A DNA stretch of 33,900 nt from Duganella flavida (GTDB lineage Bacteria; Pseudomonadota; Gammaproteobacteria; Burkholderiales; Burkholderiaceae_D), in assembly GCF_009857445.1 (NCBI RefSeq), contig NZ_WWCN01000030.1, positions 1 through 33,900 on the forward strand, read 5' to 3'. The notes below the pieces were generated by a model. That model saw only the letters and a program-made list of their open reading frames with translations, made no database searches and had not been told where the DNA came from. This document shows positions 14,526 through 23,213 of this stretch, piece after piece (positions within the stretch are counted from its first letter, which is position 1; each line of letters begins with the position of its first letter). The position numbers were made by a program, and so were the translations under genes.

Positions 14526-16931
14526 CTATCGCAAAGGTAACTGAAGGCGCACCATTCCTGCTTCTGGATGCGGCAATACCACGCCGCCGAAATGGCGTAT
14601 CAGTTTTTGCACGCCGCCGTTCTCCGATAAAGCATCGCCGACGATCTCCCGCGTGCCATGTGCACGGAAATAATCCACCAGTTTTTGGAACAAAATATAG
14701 CCCAGTCCGCGCCCTTTCAAATCGGAACGCACGATGATGGCAAATTCAGCAGACTGATTATCGGGATCGGTCACTGCGCGCACCACGCCCAGCGTTTCCG
14801 GCTCGCCGGCGGCGTTCGGGCGCGTCGCGATGAAAGCCATCGCGCGGTCATAATCGATTTGCGTCAGGCGCGCCAATTGGGCCGGCGGCAGCTCGCGCAT
14901 GGCGGAGAAAAAGCGCAGGCGAATATCATCGGCATCCAGTGCACTGAAGAAGACCTGGTGCTGCGGCCCGTCTTCCGGCCGGATCGGGCGCAGCAGGATC
15001 TGCCCGCCGCCCCAGTCCACGCGCTCTTCCAGCTCCTGCGGATACGGACGAATCGCCAATGCGGCGCGGCGCGCACGGGCTTTGGCCAGCTGCATGCGCG
15101 CGCCCAGCGCCACCACGCTGCCGCCTATCGCCAACAGCGGATTGAGATCAAGCTCGGTCAGCTCCGGCAGATCGGCCACCATATCAGCCACTTGCACCAG
15201 CGTGCGGATCAGCGCTTCGGCGTCGGCAGGCGTCTGGCTTTGCGCCAGCAGGCGCGAGACGCGGGTGCGGCTGACCAGGTCACGCGCCAGCGTCATGTTC
15301 AACGGCGGCAGGCCGGCCGCGCGGTCGGCCGCCACATCGGCTGCGATGCCACCCTGCCCGAAAAACACCACCGGTCCGAATACCGGATCGTGACTGATTT
15401 GAATCCGCGCTGCTGCCAGCGTGGCGCCGGTCAACGCGGCTTGTTGCGGCGTGGCCAGTGCGAGGCCGTAAGCCGCCATCAGCGCACGCGCATCGGTGTC
15501 CGACAATTCGGTGCGGCCGGCTGCCAGCGCGGCCTGCACCAGCGCGCGCGCCGCCGAGCGTTCACCAGCGCTGGTGGCTGGCACACCGGTCGGTACTTCC
15601 ATCAACAGCTCCTGGTTGCGGCGGTACTGCGCGATTTGCAGAAAGCCGTTGACGGCTTTTTCCGGCGTGTCGTAAGTCGGCAAGCCGGCGTCCGCAAACA
15701 CGCGCCGCGCCTGCGCTACCGAACCTCCGCCCAGCCAGCAGGACAACACGTTTTTATCCGCTGCTTGCATGATAGGCGCGACGGCGGCGGCTATCAGGTC
15801 GCTCGCCACCATCGCGGTGGGTGCATGCAGGAACAGCAGCGCGTCGGCCTGCGGATCGCGCAGCAATGCTTCCACTGCCCCGGTGTAGTGCTCGACCGGC
15901 GCATCGGCCAGGAAGTCGAGCGGATTGGTTTGCGGCGCGCCCATTTGCAGCAGGCGTCTGTTGGTCTCAGGCGACAAGGGCGCCAGTTGCGCGCCGCTGC
16001 AAGCCAGTGCGTCGGCAGCGATCAGGCCCAAGCCGCCACCGTTGGTCAGCACCGCCAGCCGCTCGCCGCGCTGCGGACGCTGGCGCGCCAGCGTTTCGAC
16101 GGCGTCGAACAAATCTTCGGTGGAGTGCACGCGCAACATGCCGGCGCGGCGGATCGCCGCATCGAACACAAGGTCCGCACCCGGCGCCGCATCGCGCCCT
16201 ACTTTCAAGACGATGACCGGCTTGCCGCGCGCCGCCAACCGTCCCGCCGACATGAATTTACGCGCGCTGCTCACATGCTCTATGCACAGCAGGATCGCTT
16301 CGGTGTCGGCATCGGCAGCGAGGTAGTCGAGCAAATCGCCGAAATCGACGTCCACGCCGTCGCCCATCGCGACGAAGCGCGAGAAGCCTATGCCACGCTG
16401 CCCGGCCCAATCCAGCACCGCCGTCGCCAGCGCGCCCGATTGCGACACGAAAGCCAGCCGCCCGGTGCACGCCGCCATTTGCGTGAAGCTGGCGTTCAAT
16501 CCCAGCGCCGGCGATTGCAGGCCCACGCTGCCCGCGCCAAGAATGCGCAGCAGATGCGGCTTGGCCGCTTCCAGCATCGCCTGCCGCAAAGCGCGCCCAC
16601 CGGTGTGGCCCGGATCGGCCGTCATCACGATGGCGGCCTTGGTGCCGGCCTGTCCCAGTTCACTAATTAAACCAGCCACCGTAGCAGGCGGCGTGCAGAT
16701 AATCGCTAGGTCGGCTGCTGCCGGTAGCGCGCCCACGCGAGCGTAGCACGGCATGCCGCGCAGCGTGTCATGCTTGGGGTTGAGCGGCCACACCTTGCCG
16801 CCGTCGCGCGCAAATTCGCCGTCCAGCAAATTGGCCAGCACCCGCGTACCGATGCGCTGCGGATTATCCGACGCGCCAATCACGGCCACCGAACGTGGTT
16901 GGAACAGGCGGTCGAGATTGCGGATGCTCAT
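14526..16931 (-). CDS. PatZ-like acyl-CoA synthetase (NDP-forming)/GNAT fusion with deleted ATP-grasp
   Basis: 801 aa; E. coli PatZ is about 886. Order: CoA-binding Rossmann domain (LFQPRSVAVIGASDNPQRIG, 8-130), succinyl-CoA-ligase-like domains (GRLAFVSQSGALATAVLDWA; LAVLTNGGGLGLIAADAL; to about 430), a remnant of the ATP-grasp domain (ISHDPVFGPVVFFGQGG, PPLNMTLARDLV), and a C-terminal GNAT acetyltransferase (about 640-801; LLRPIRPEDGPQHQVF, QIDYDRAMAFIA, VRSDLKGRGLGYILFQKLV). Between GLALATP and SHDPVFGP only about 18 residues replace roughly 85 in PatZ, removing the GYPVALK lysine and the HKS segment. PatZ itself does not need synthetase chemistry, so lysine acetylation, for example of acetyl-CoA synthetase, is still plausible. 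Starts 6 nt after the DUF2804 stop. Confidence 0.92.
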   Translation of the reverse strand: MSIRNLDRLFQPRSVAVIGASDNPQRIGTRVLANLLDGEFARDGGKVWPLNPKHDTLRGMPCYARVGALPAAADLAIICTPPATVAGLISELGQAGTKAAIVMTADPGHTGGRALRQAMLEAAKPHLLRILGAGSVGLQSPALGLNASFTQMAACTGRLAFVSQSGALATAVLDWAGQRGIGFSRFVAMGDGVDVDFGDLLDYLAADADTEAILLCIEHVSSARKFMSAGRLAARGKPVIVLKVGRDAAPGADLVFDAAIRRAGMLRVHSTEDLFDAVETLARQRPQRGERLAVLTNGGGLGLIAADALACSGAQLAPLSPETNRRLLQMGAPQTNPLDFLADAPVEHYTGAVEALLRDPQADALLFLHAPTAMVASDLIAAAVAPIMQAADKNVLSCWLGGGSVAQARRVFADAGLPTYDTPEKAVNGFLQIAQYRRNQELLMEVPTGVPATSAGERSAARALVQAALAAGRTELSDTDARALMAAYGLALATPQQAALTGATLAAARIQISHDPVFGPVVFFGQGGIAADVAADRAAGLPPLNMTLARDLVSRTRVSRLLAQSQTPADAEALIRTLVQVADMVADLPELTELDLNPLLAIGGSVVALGARMQLAKARARRAALAIRPYPQELEERVDWGGGQILLRPIRPEDGPQHQVFFSALDADDIRLRFFSAMRELPPAQLARLTQIDYDRAMAFIATRPNAAGEPETLGVVRAVTDPDNQSAEFAIIVRSDLKGRGLGYILFQKLVDYFRAHGTREIVGDALSENGGVQKLIRHFGGVVLPHPEAGMVRLQLPLR

Positions 16932-16937
16932 AAGTTT

Positions 16938-17927
16938 TTACCAGCGGGATGAGTGGTCTTCGGTCACGCCCATCAGCTGCGTGACCATGCGTTTCGGCTG
17001 GTCCGGCGCACTGCGCACCCAGCCGCTGAAAGTGCCTATCGGTTGCAAGTAGCGGCTGGCCGCCACCACCATTTTCTTGTCGTCGCGGCGCGCGCCTTCC
17101 GGTGTGAAGTACAGGTCCAGCATATCGTCTTCAGTAAAAATATGCCACTGCGACAGCGCATCCTTTTTATCGTACAGGAAGTGGGCCGGGGCCAGCGCAA
17201 TCAAGTCGCCGTCCAGCCACAGGGCATTTTCATGGTCGCCGAAATAGCCGGCTTGCAGGTTGAAGCCCAGTTCCAGATTGTGCGCCGAGGCCCAGCGCCA
17301 GTCGGTATTCCGCGCCAGCAGGCCGTTGGAATAATCGAAGCTGGCGACGCCGCCATCGAGTTTGTACTCTTCGCGCCAGGTCCGCACTTCGCCGTGCAGC
17401 GGCATGCCGGACGATTTCTGCGTCGCGTGCACCGAGCCCTTATCGATCGGACCAGTCGCCAGCAGCAGCGGCGACGGGCCGGGGCCAAACGTCGCATCGA
17501 TTTCCAGGTAATCGCATTGCAGCGTCAATTGATAGCTGCCATCACCCTGCGCATCCACCGCGATATAGCTGTTGCGCGTTTTGAAGCGGCTCGACTGGCC
17601 CGCGTGGTTGGCCAGCTTGGCCGACACCAGCGGCAAGCCATCCTGCGAAAAATTGGCCAGCATATCGCCGTCCTTGCGGTCGAAGGCATAGGCAAAGGCG
17701 GTGCTGATCCAGCCCAGATCCACAATGGCCACCGCGCAGAACACCTCTTCCGTGCACAGCGCCACGTAGTGCCAGCGCTTGTGATGGAAGCGCCGCCACA
17801 GCGGGCTGCGGGCAAACGGCTTGGCCAGTTGGCTCCAGTCGATATTGCCGACCTGGCCGGCATAACGTCCAAACAGCGGTTGTCCGTCTGCGGCCAGCAG
17901 GCTGGCGGGGGCGGCGGGCAGTGTCAT
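16938..17927 (-). CDS. DUF2804 domain-containing protein
   Basis: 329 aa with no signal peptide. Recognised as DUF2804 from the overall pattern: FHHKRWHYVALCTEEVFCAVAIVDLGW near 47-75, FGPGPSPLLLATG in the middle, the tryptophan-rich FDYSNGLLARNTDWRWASA and the C-terminal YLQPIGTFSGWV. The family is beta-rich and resembles lipocalin/hydroxyneurosporene-synthase-type folds; no reaction is established. The start ATG overlaps the stop of ycaQ (ATGA, 17924-17927), so it is translated with that gene, and the PatZ-like gene follows after 6 nt. The operon offers no obvious common theme. Confidence 0.82.
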   Translation of the reverse strand: MTLPAAPASLLAADGQPLFGRYAGQVGNIDWSQLAKPFARSPLWRRFHHKRWHYVALCTEEVFCAVAIVDLGWISTAFAYAFDRKDGDMLANFSQDGLPLVSAKLANHAGQSSRFKTRNSYIAVDAQGDGSYQLTLQCDYLEIDATFGPGPSPLLLATGPIDKGSVHATQKSSGMPLHGEVRTWREEYKLDGGVASFDYSNGLLARNTDWRWASAHNLELGFNLQAGYFGDHENALWLDGDLIALAPAHFLYDKKDALSQWHIFTEDDMLDLYFTPEGARRDDKKMVVAASRYLQPIGTFSGWVRSAPDQPKRMVTQLMGVTEDHSSRW

Positions 17928-19141
17928 GCAGCTTCCTTTTGTAATAGCTTGCCGAAATCAGCCGGCGATGCTTGTGTTATTTTGATCTGCGGGCACTCAT
18001 GCCAATCAGCCAGCCGTTGCAAGGCGCCGGCGATGTCGCGCGTGAAGCGTTCGCTGACACGCACTCCGGGCTCCAGCACCAGCGACTTCACTTCAAATAC
18101 ACCGTCGCGCCGGTGCGCCTTAGCGTCCACGCGGCCAACCAGCGCGCCGCGCCGCAAGATCGGCAGCGTGAAATAGCCGTATTTGCGCTTCTCGGCCGGC
18201 GTATAGCATTCCAGCCGGTAGTCAAAGTTGAATAGCTCCTGCGCGCGGCGGCGGTCCCACACCACCGGGTCGAACGGCGACAGGATGGTAGTCAGCGTCG
18301 GCGCCAGCGCACCGGCGGCGGCTTGTTCCAGCAGCGCCGCATGATCGGGATGGACATAGATCGGATCGTCCCAATCGTCCACCCACGCGCGCAGCAAGGC
18401 GCCCTGCTCGACCAGCGTTTCCGGATCGAGGCGCGGCGGCTTGGTACGGAAGTAGTCGCTGATCCACGCGGCGCGCGCGCAGCCCAGCGCCTTCACGGCT
18501 TTCAGCACCAATTCGCGCTGCACCGCATCCTTGGATTGCAAATGCTGGCTGTCGTCCCAATGCGGCAGCACACGCTCCGCCAGATCATAGATGCGCTGGA
18601 AGTTGTGGCGCGCGGCGATCATCAGCGCGCCAGTGGTGAACAGCACTTCCAGCGAACGCTTCTCCGGCTTCCAGCTCCACCAGCCGCCACTTTGGCCGTC
18701 GGTGCGTTCGAAATCAGAAGACCGCGTGGGGCCGTTGGCACGGATATGTTCCAGCACCGCCTCCACATCGGCGCGGCGCTCTTCCATCCACGTGGCCGAA
18801 TACTTCCAGCCCATCGCCTCCGGATCGAGCATGCGGTGGCGATACAGGCCGTAGTCCTCGACCGGCACAAAGCAGGCCTCGTGCGCCCAGTACTCGAACA
18901 ATTCGCCGGCGGCCAGGGCCTGCTCCAGCCACGGCTGCGGATAGTCGCCCAGACGGCTCCACAGCACCAGGTACGGGCTGCGCGCCACCACATGGATGGT
19001 ATCGATCTGCAGCACGCCCATTTGGCGGATCGTCTCCAGCACGTCCGGCTGGCGCGCCTTGCGGCGGCGCGGCTGCAGCAGGCCTTGCGCCGCGAGGTGC
19101 AGCGCCCGCGCGGCGGACAGGCTCAAAATTGGTTCGGTCAT
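17924..19141 (-). CDS. ycaQ: YcaQ-family DNA glycosylase (winged-helix)
   Basis: 405 aa, family-typical length. The N-terminal winged-helix domain starts LSAARALHLAAQGL; the QxD catalytic motif appears as LQIDTIHVVARSPYLVLWSRLG (QID near 46-48), followed by EYWAHEACFVP. C-terminal winged-helix units contain LSPFDPVVWDRRRAQELFNFDYRLE. The E. coli protein unhooks interstrand cross-links and removes N7-alkylguanines; Streptomyces AlkX/AlkZ homologues protect against DNA-alkylating metabolites. First gene of a minus-strand run with DUF2804 and the PatZ-like gene; divergent from the membrane GGDEF gene across 135 nt. Confidence 0.92.
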   Translation of the reverse strand: MTEPILSLSAARALHLAAQGLLQPRRRKARQPDVLETIRQMGVLQIDTIHVVARSPYLVLWSRLGDYPQPWLEQALAAGELFEYWAHEACFVPVEDYGLYRHRMLDPEAMGWKYSATWMEERRADVEAVLEHIRANGPTRSSDFERTDGQSGGWWSWKPEKRSLEVLFTTGALMIAARHNFQRIYDLAERVLPHWDDSQHLQSKDAVQRELVLKAVKALGCARAAWISDYFRTKPPRLDPETLVEQGALLRAWVDDWDDPIYVHPDHAALLEQAAAGALAPTLTTILSPFDPVVWDRRRAQELFNFDYRLECYTPAEKRKYGYFTLPILRRGALVGRVDAKAHRRDGVFEVKSLVLEPGVRVSERFTRDIAGALQRLADWHECPQIKITQASPADFGKLLQKEAA

Positions 19142-19276
19142 GAGCGCTATTCTAATAAAGAAATCAACATTGCCTGTGAACGGAATGCGACTTTTTTCAC
19201 GCCATCCACGCCAAAACTCGTATTTCCGTGCAGAATAACTGCTGAGACGTCAGACCAGCCTAAAGAACGCCATCCG

Positions 19277-21913
19277 ATGCCCGAATTCCTACGCCGTTTG
19301 TACCGTGCCATCTTGCTGCCCGCCTTTGGCGTTGCGCTGCTGGCCTTCATGTGGGCGGCGGTGGCGTATCAGGTGCGACAGGAAAAAATGACTGCCCGTC
19401 ACGAAGCCGTCTTGCACAGTCAGTCGCTTTCGCGCACGCTGGCCGAGCACACCAATCACCTGCTGCGCCAGACCGACCATGCTACCCAGCTGTTCAAGCT
19501 GAAATACGAGGAAACCGATGGCCGTCTGCGGCTGGCCGAATTCGCGCGTAAAAATGGCCTGCTCGATTCGCTGCTGCCCACCAAGCTCGATCTGCCGATG
19601 GCCATCCTCAATCACGAGGGCCTGGTCATCGACAGCATGAACGGCTACTTCGCGCCGGACCTCAAGCAGACCGCCTTCTTTAAAAGTCATATCACTAATC
19701 CAGCCGACGTGTCGCTGGTATCCACACCGGTGGTCGACAGCCGCACCAAGAAATGGCAAATCCAGATATCGCGCCGCCTGAATAATCCCAACGGCAGCTT
19801 CGCCGGCGTGATCCTGGTGATGATGGACCCGGCCTATTTCGTCGAAGACTACGACCGCCTGAACGTCGAACCGGGTGGCGCGGTAATGCTGCTCAGCCGC
19901 GAGAACGGCATGTCCTCGGCCCGCATCGACGACCAGATCATCATCAGCGACAGTATCGATTTCAGCGTGGCGCAGGCCAGCAGCACGCAGCCTGCCGACG
20001 AGCTGCTGCTGAAACGCCCGTTCGACGCTATCGACCGTGTCTACGGCTACACCGAGATGCCGCGCTACCTGTTGATGGCGGTAGTAGGCATTCCAAGCGA
20101 CGCGGCAATGACCCGTTTCGACCGCCGGCGCAGCACCTACTACGGCGCCACCCTGGTGGCATCGGCGCTGGTGCTGCTATTCGTCTACCTGCTGGTGCAG
20201 CAGGCGCACCGCCTGCGCCGCACCGCCAGCATGGTGATAGAGGCGCAGCTGATGCTGCGCGCCGCCGCCGACGCCAGCCTCGATGCGGTGTATCTGCTGA
20301 AAGCCTGCCGCATGCGCGGCGCGCACCGCGAGATCCTCGACTTCACCATCGCCGACCTGAATGAACGCGCCGCGCAGCTGATTGGCTTCCGCAGCGAGCA
20401 AATCAAGGGCAAGCGCCTGATCGAGGTCATGCCCGAGCTGCACTCCGAGGGCTTCGTCGACAAATTCCGCCACGTGCTGGAGTCGCGCCAGCCGACGCAG
20501 GAAGAAATCGAGGTCAACTTCCTGCCCAATCGCGACGTGCATTGGCTACACCACCAGATCGTACCGATCACCGACGGCGTGGCGGTCAACGTGCGCGACA
20601 TCACCTCGCGCAAGGAAACTGAACTGGCGATGCGCAAAAACCAGGCGGAACTCGCCGCCGTCAACGACGCCTCGCCGCTAGGCCTGATCCGCGCCGACGC
20701 CACCGGCCACTGCACCTACGTCAACCGCACTTTTGAATTGATTACCGGCGTATCGCGCGACGAAGCGCTGGGCGATGCGTGGATGCGCGCGGTCCATCCG
20801 CACGACCGCGCGGTGCTCAAGGCAGCGCTCAAGCACATGGCGCAAACCCGCGCGCCCTACCAGGACACGCTACGCTGCGTACACCCGGACGGCATGATCG
20901 TGTGGGTCTCGTTCAAGATCGCCGCGATGGTGGTGGACGGCAAAGTGTACGGCTACGTCGGCACCGTGGACGATATCACCCACGTCCGTAAATCCGTGAT
21001 GGCGCTGCGCGAAAGCGAGGCGCGCCTGCGCACCATCGCCGATACGCTGCCGGCCATGGTGGCCTACATCGACGCCGAACAAGTCTACCGCTTCCACAAC
21101 CTGGCCTACGAGCGGGAATTCAACCGCACCGGCACCACGGTTCTGGGCCGCACCATCCTTGAGACGATGGGACCGGAGCGCCACGCCTTCCTCGAACCTT
21201 ACGTGCAGCGCGTGCTGGCCGGTGAAACGCTGACCTTTGAGGAAGACGACACCAGCGACACCACCGAGCGCACCTTCGAAGTGGTCTACATTCCGCAAAT
21301 GGACGAGGAAAGCACCAAGGTAATCGGCTTCCACGTCATGCGGCAGGACATCAGCTCGCAGAAGCGCGAGAAGCTGCGGCTCTTGCGGCTGTCGCAGGTG
21401 GACGCCCTCACCGGCCTGACCAACCGTGCCGGCTTCCTGCAAAAACTGCACGACGCCATGATAGGCGCGCGCGCCAACGGCAACCTGATGGCGGTGATGT
21501 ATATGGATATCGACCGCTTCAAGCCGGTCAACGACACCTACGGCCACGGCGTCGGCGACGCGCTGCTGAAGGCTTTCTCGGCGCGGCTGACGCACACCAT
21601 GCGCGCCAGCGACACCATCGCGCGGCTGGGTGGCGACGAGTTCACCATCGTCATGGACCGCATCCACCGCATCGACGACGCCTCCGCGCTGGCGGCGAAA
21701 ATCGTCGCCGCCATGCAGACCGAATTTGACCTCGACGGCACGGTGGTGTCGATTTCCACCAGCATCGGCCTGACCTTCTACCGCGACGAGGAGTTGAGCC
21801 CGGCGGAATTGCTGAACCGCGCCGACGTGCTGCTGTACGAGGCCAAACAGGCCGGCCGCAATACCTTCCGCTCCGGGCCGGCCATCCCGCCACCAACCAG
21901 CAACGCAGCCTGA
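19277..21913 (+). CDS. Membrane-anchored PAS/GGDEF diguanylate cyclase
   Basis: 878 aa from the ATG at 19277 (MPEFLRRLYRAILLPAFG); the reading frame stays open upstream, but only opposite ycaQ. Layout: membrane helix at about 11-31, periplasmic Cache-like sensor (about 35-280; LDLPMAILNHEGLVIDSM, FAGVILVMMDPAYFVEDY), second membrane helix (about 286-305), three PAS-type units (about 320-445, 450-570, 575-690; each closing on a DITS-, DITH- or DISS-type segment), and a GGDEF domain with SQVDALTGLTNRAGF, MDIDRFKPVNDTYGHGVGD and GGDEF at 785-789. The RASD inhibitory site is present five residues upstream. No EAL domain. It should convert an extracytoplasmic ligand signal into c-di-GMP. Confidence 0.93.
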   Translation: MPEFLRRLYRAILLPAFGVALLAFMWAAVAYQVRQEKMTARHEAVLHSQSLSRTLAEHTNHLLRQTDHATQLFKLKYEETDGRLRLAEFARKNGLLDSLLPTKLDLPMAILNHEGLVIDSMNGYFAPDLKQTAFFKSHITNPADVSLVSTPVVDSRTKKWQIQISRRLNNPNGSFAGVILVMMDPAYFVEDYDRLNVEPGGAVMLLSRENGMSSARIDDQIIISDSIDFSVAQASSTQPADELLLKRPFDAIDRVYGYTEMPRYLLMAVVGIPSDAAMTRFDRRRSTYYGATLVASALVLLFVYLLVQQAHRLRRTASMVIEAQLMLRAAADASLDAVYLLKACRMRGAHREILDFTIADLNERAAQLIGFRSEQIKGKRLIEVMPELHSEGFVDKFRHVLESRQPTQEEIEVNFLPNRDVHWLHHQIVPITDGVAVNVRDITSRKETELAMRKNQAELAAVNDASPLGLIRADATGHCTYVNRTFELITGVSRDEALGDAWMRAVHPHDRAVLKAALKHMAQTRAPYQDTLRCVHPDGMIVWVSFKIAAMVVDGKVYGYVGTVDDITHVRKSVMALRESEARLRTIADTLPAMVAYIDAEQVYRFHNLAYEREFNRTGTTVLGRTILETMGPERHAFLEPYVQRVLAGETLTFEEDDTSDTTERTFEVVYIPQMDEESTKVIGFHVMRQDISSQKREKLRLLRLSQVDALTGLTNRAGFLQKLHDAMIGARANGNLMAVMYMDIDRFKPVNDTYGHGVGDALLKAFSARLTHTMRASDTIARLGGDEFTIVMDRIHRIDDASALAAKIVAAMQTEFDLDGTVVSISTSIGLTFYRDEELSPAELLNRADVLLYEAKQAGRNTFRSGPAIPPPTSNAA

Positions 21914-21947
21914 ACGCGGCATAAATCAAACCGTCGACGGCTGGCTT

Positions 21948-21967
21948 GCGCTATATTGAGCGCTTTT
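21948..21967 (+). terminator. Short hairpin with T-run behind the GGDEF gene
   Basis: GCGCT (21948-21952) pairs with AGCGC (21959-21963) across a 6-nt loop and is followed by TTTT, about 35 nt after the GGDEF stop. The stem is only 5 bp, so termination before sbcD is likely weak; the loop word TATATT could alternatively be a -10 element for sbcD. Confidence 0.4.
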
Positions 21968-21989
21968 CCGGCTGTTTCGACTTTTTCCC

Positions 21990-23213
21990 ATGCGTTTGCT
22001 GCACACCTCCGACTGGCACCTAGGCCTATCCCTGCATAATTTTGAGCGTCATTATGAGCACCAGCGTTTTCTCGACTGGCTGCTGGACGCCATCGTCGCC
22101 GAACAGGCCGACGTGCTGCTGATCGCCGGTGATGTCTACGATAACGCCAATCCGTCTGCGGCGTCGCAGAAGCAGCTGTACCGCTTCCTGCGGCTGGCCA
22201 AGGAACGCGCGCCGCACCTGAATTTGATTGTCATCGCCGGCAACCACGATTCGCCGGGTCGGCTGGATGCGCCGGGCCCCTTGCTGGAAGCGCACGGCAC
22301 GCGCGTGGTCGGCGCGGTGCAACGGCTTGCTGATGGCTCGATCGATGTGGAATCGCTGGTGCTGCCGCTGACCGGCCGCGATGGCGCGGTCGAAGCGTGG
22401 TGCCTGGCCGTGCCCTTCCTGCGGCCCGGCGACGTGCCGCGCGTGACGCAGGATGGCACGGATCCCTACCTGGCCGGCATCGCCCTGCTCTACCAGCAGG
22501 CATTCGAGCTGGCGCAATCCAGGCGGCAGGAAGGCCAGGCCATCATCGCGATGGGGCATTGCCACATGGTGGACGGCCAGATATCCAGCGATTCCGAGCG
22601 CCGCATCGTCATCGGCGGCACCGAGATGCTGCCGGCCGGGATTTTCGATCCAGCCATCGCCTACGCAGCGCTGGGCCATTTGCACCTGGCGCAGAACGTC
22701 GGCAAGCAGGAACACATCCGCTATTGCGGCAGTCCGTTGCCGCTGTCGTTCGCCGAGGTAAATTATGCGCACCAGATTTTGCGTATCGACCTCGATGGCG
22801 CCGCCCTACGCGAGATCGTGCCGGTGCCGGTGCCGCGCGCGGTGGAGCTGCTGCGCATTCCATCCAAGCCGGCGCCATTGGCGCAGGTGCTGGAAGAACT
22901 GGCCGCGCTGTCGCCGCCGGACGCGCCAGCCGAGCAGCAGCCGTATCTGGAAGTGCGCGTGCTGCTGGAACAGCCGGAACCGGGCCTGCGCGCGCGCATC
23001 GAAGCGGCGTTGGACGGCAAGGCCGTGCGCCTGGCCAAAATCGAAACCTCGACCGCAGCCCGCACTTCGTCCATCGACAAGGAAGTAATGACGCTCGACC
23101 AGCTTGAGAAACTCAAGCCTGACGACATTTTCAAACAGCTTTACCAGCAGCGCTTCGGCAACGATGCGCCGGCCGATCAACTGAGCGCCTTTGCGGAGTT
23201 GATGCTGCCATGA
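21990..23213 (+). CDS. sbcD: Exonuclease SbcCD, nuclease subunit SbcD
   Basis: 407 aa. All Mre11-type phosphoesterase motifs are present in order: HTSDWHLG (residues 5-12), IAGDVYDNA (about 45-53), IAGNHDSPG (about 81-89), AMGHCHM and ALGHLHLAQ. These bind the two Mn ions of the nuclease. With SbcC it forms the ATP-dependent complex that cleaves hairpins and DNA ends and destroys long palindromes. The stop overlaps the sbcC start by 4 nt (ATGA), giving balanced synthesis. No strong ribosome site precedes its ATG. Confidence 0.97.
   Translation: MRLLHTSDWHLGLSLHNFERHYEHQRFLDWLLDAIVAEQADVLLIAGDVYDNANPSAASQKQLYRFLRLAKERAPHLNLIVIAGNHDSPGRLDAPGPLLEAHGTRVVGAVQRLADGSIDVESLVLPLTGRDGAVEAWCLAVPFLRPGDVPRVTQDGTDPYLAGIALLYQQAFELAQSRRQEGQAIIAMGHCHMVDGQISSDSERRIVIGGTEMLPAGIFDPAIAYAALGHLHLAQNVGKQEHIRYCGSPLPLSFAEVNYAHQILRIDLDGAALREIVPVPVPRAVELLRIPSKPAPLAQVLEELAALSPPDAPAEQQPYLEVRVLLEQPEPGLRARIEAALDGKAVRLAKIETSTAARTSSIDKEVMTLDQLEKLKPDDIFKQLYQQRFGNDAPADQLSAFAELMLP

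Noticed and set aside
14658..16670. 670-codon plus-strand frame opposite the PatZ-like gene
   Set aside because: Antisense shadow rich in Arg, Gln and His, without ribosome site or recognisable motif.
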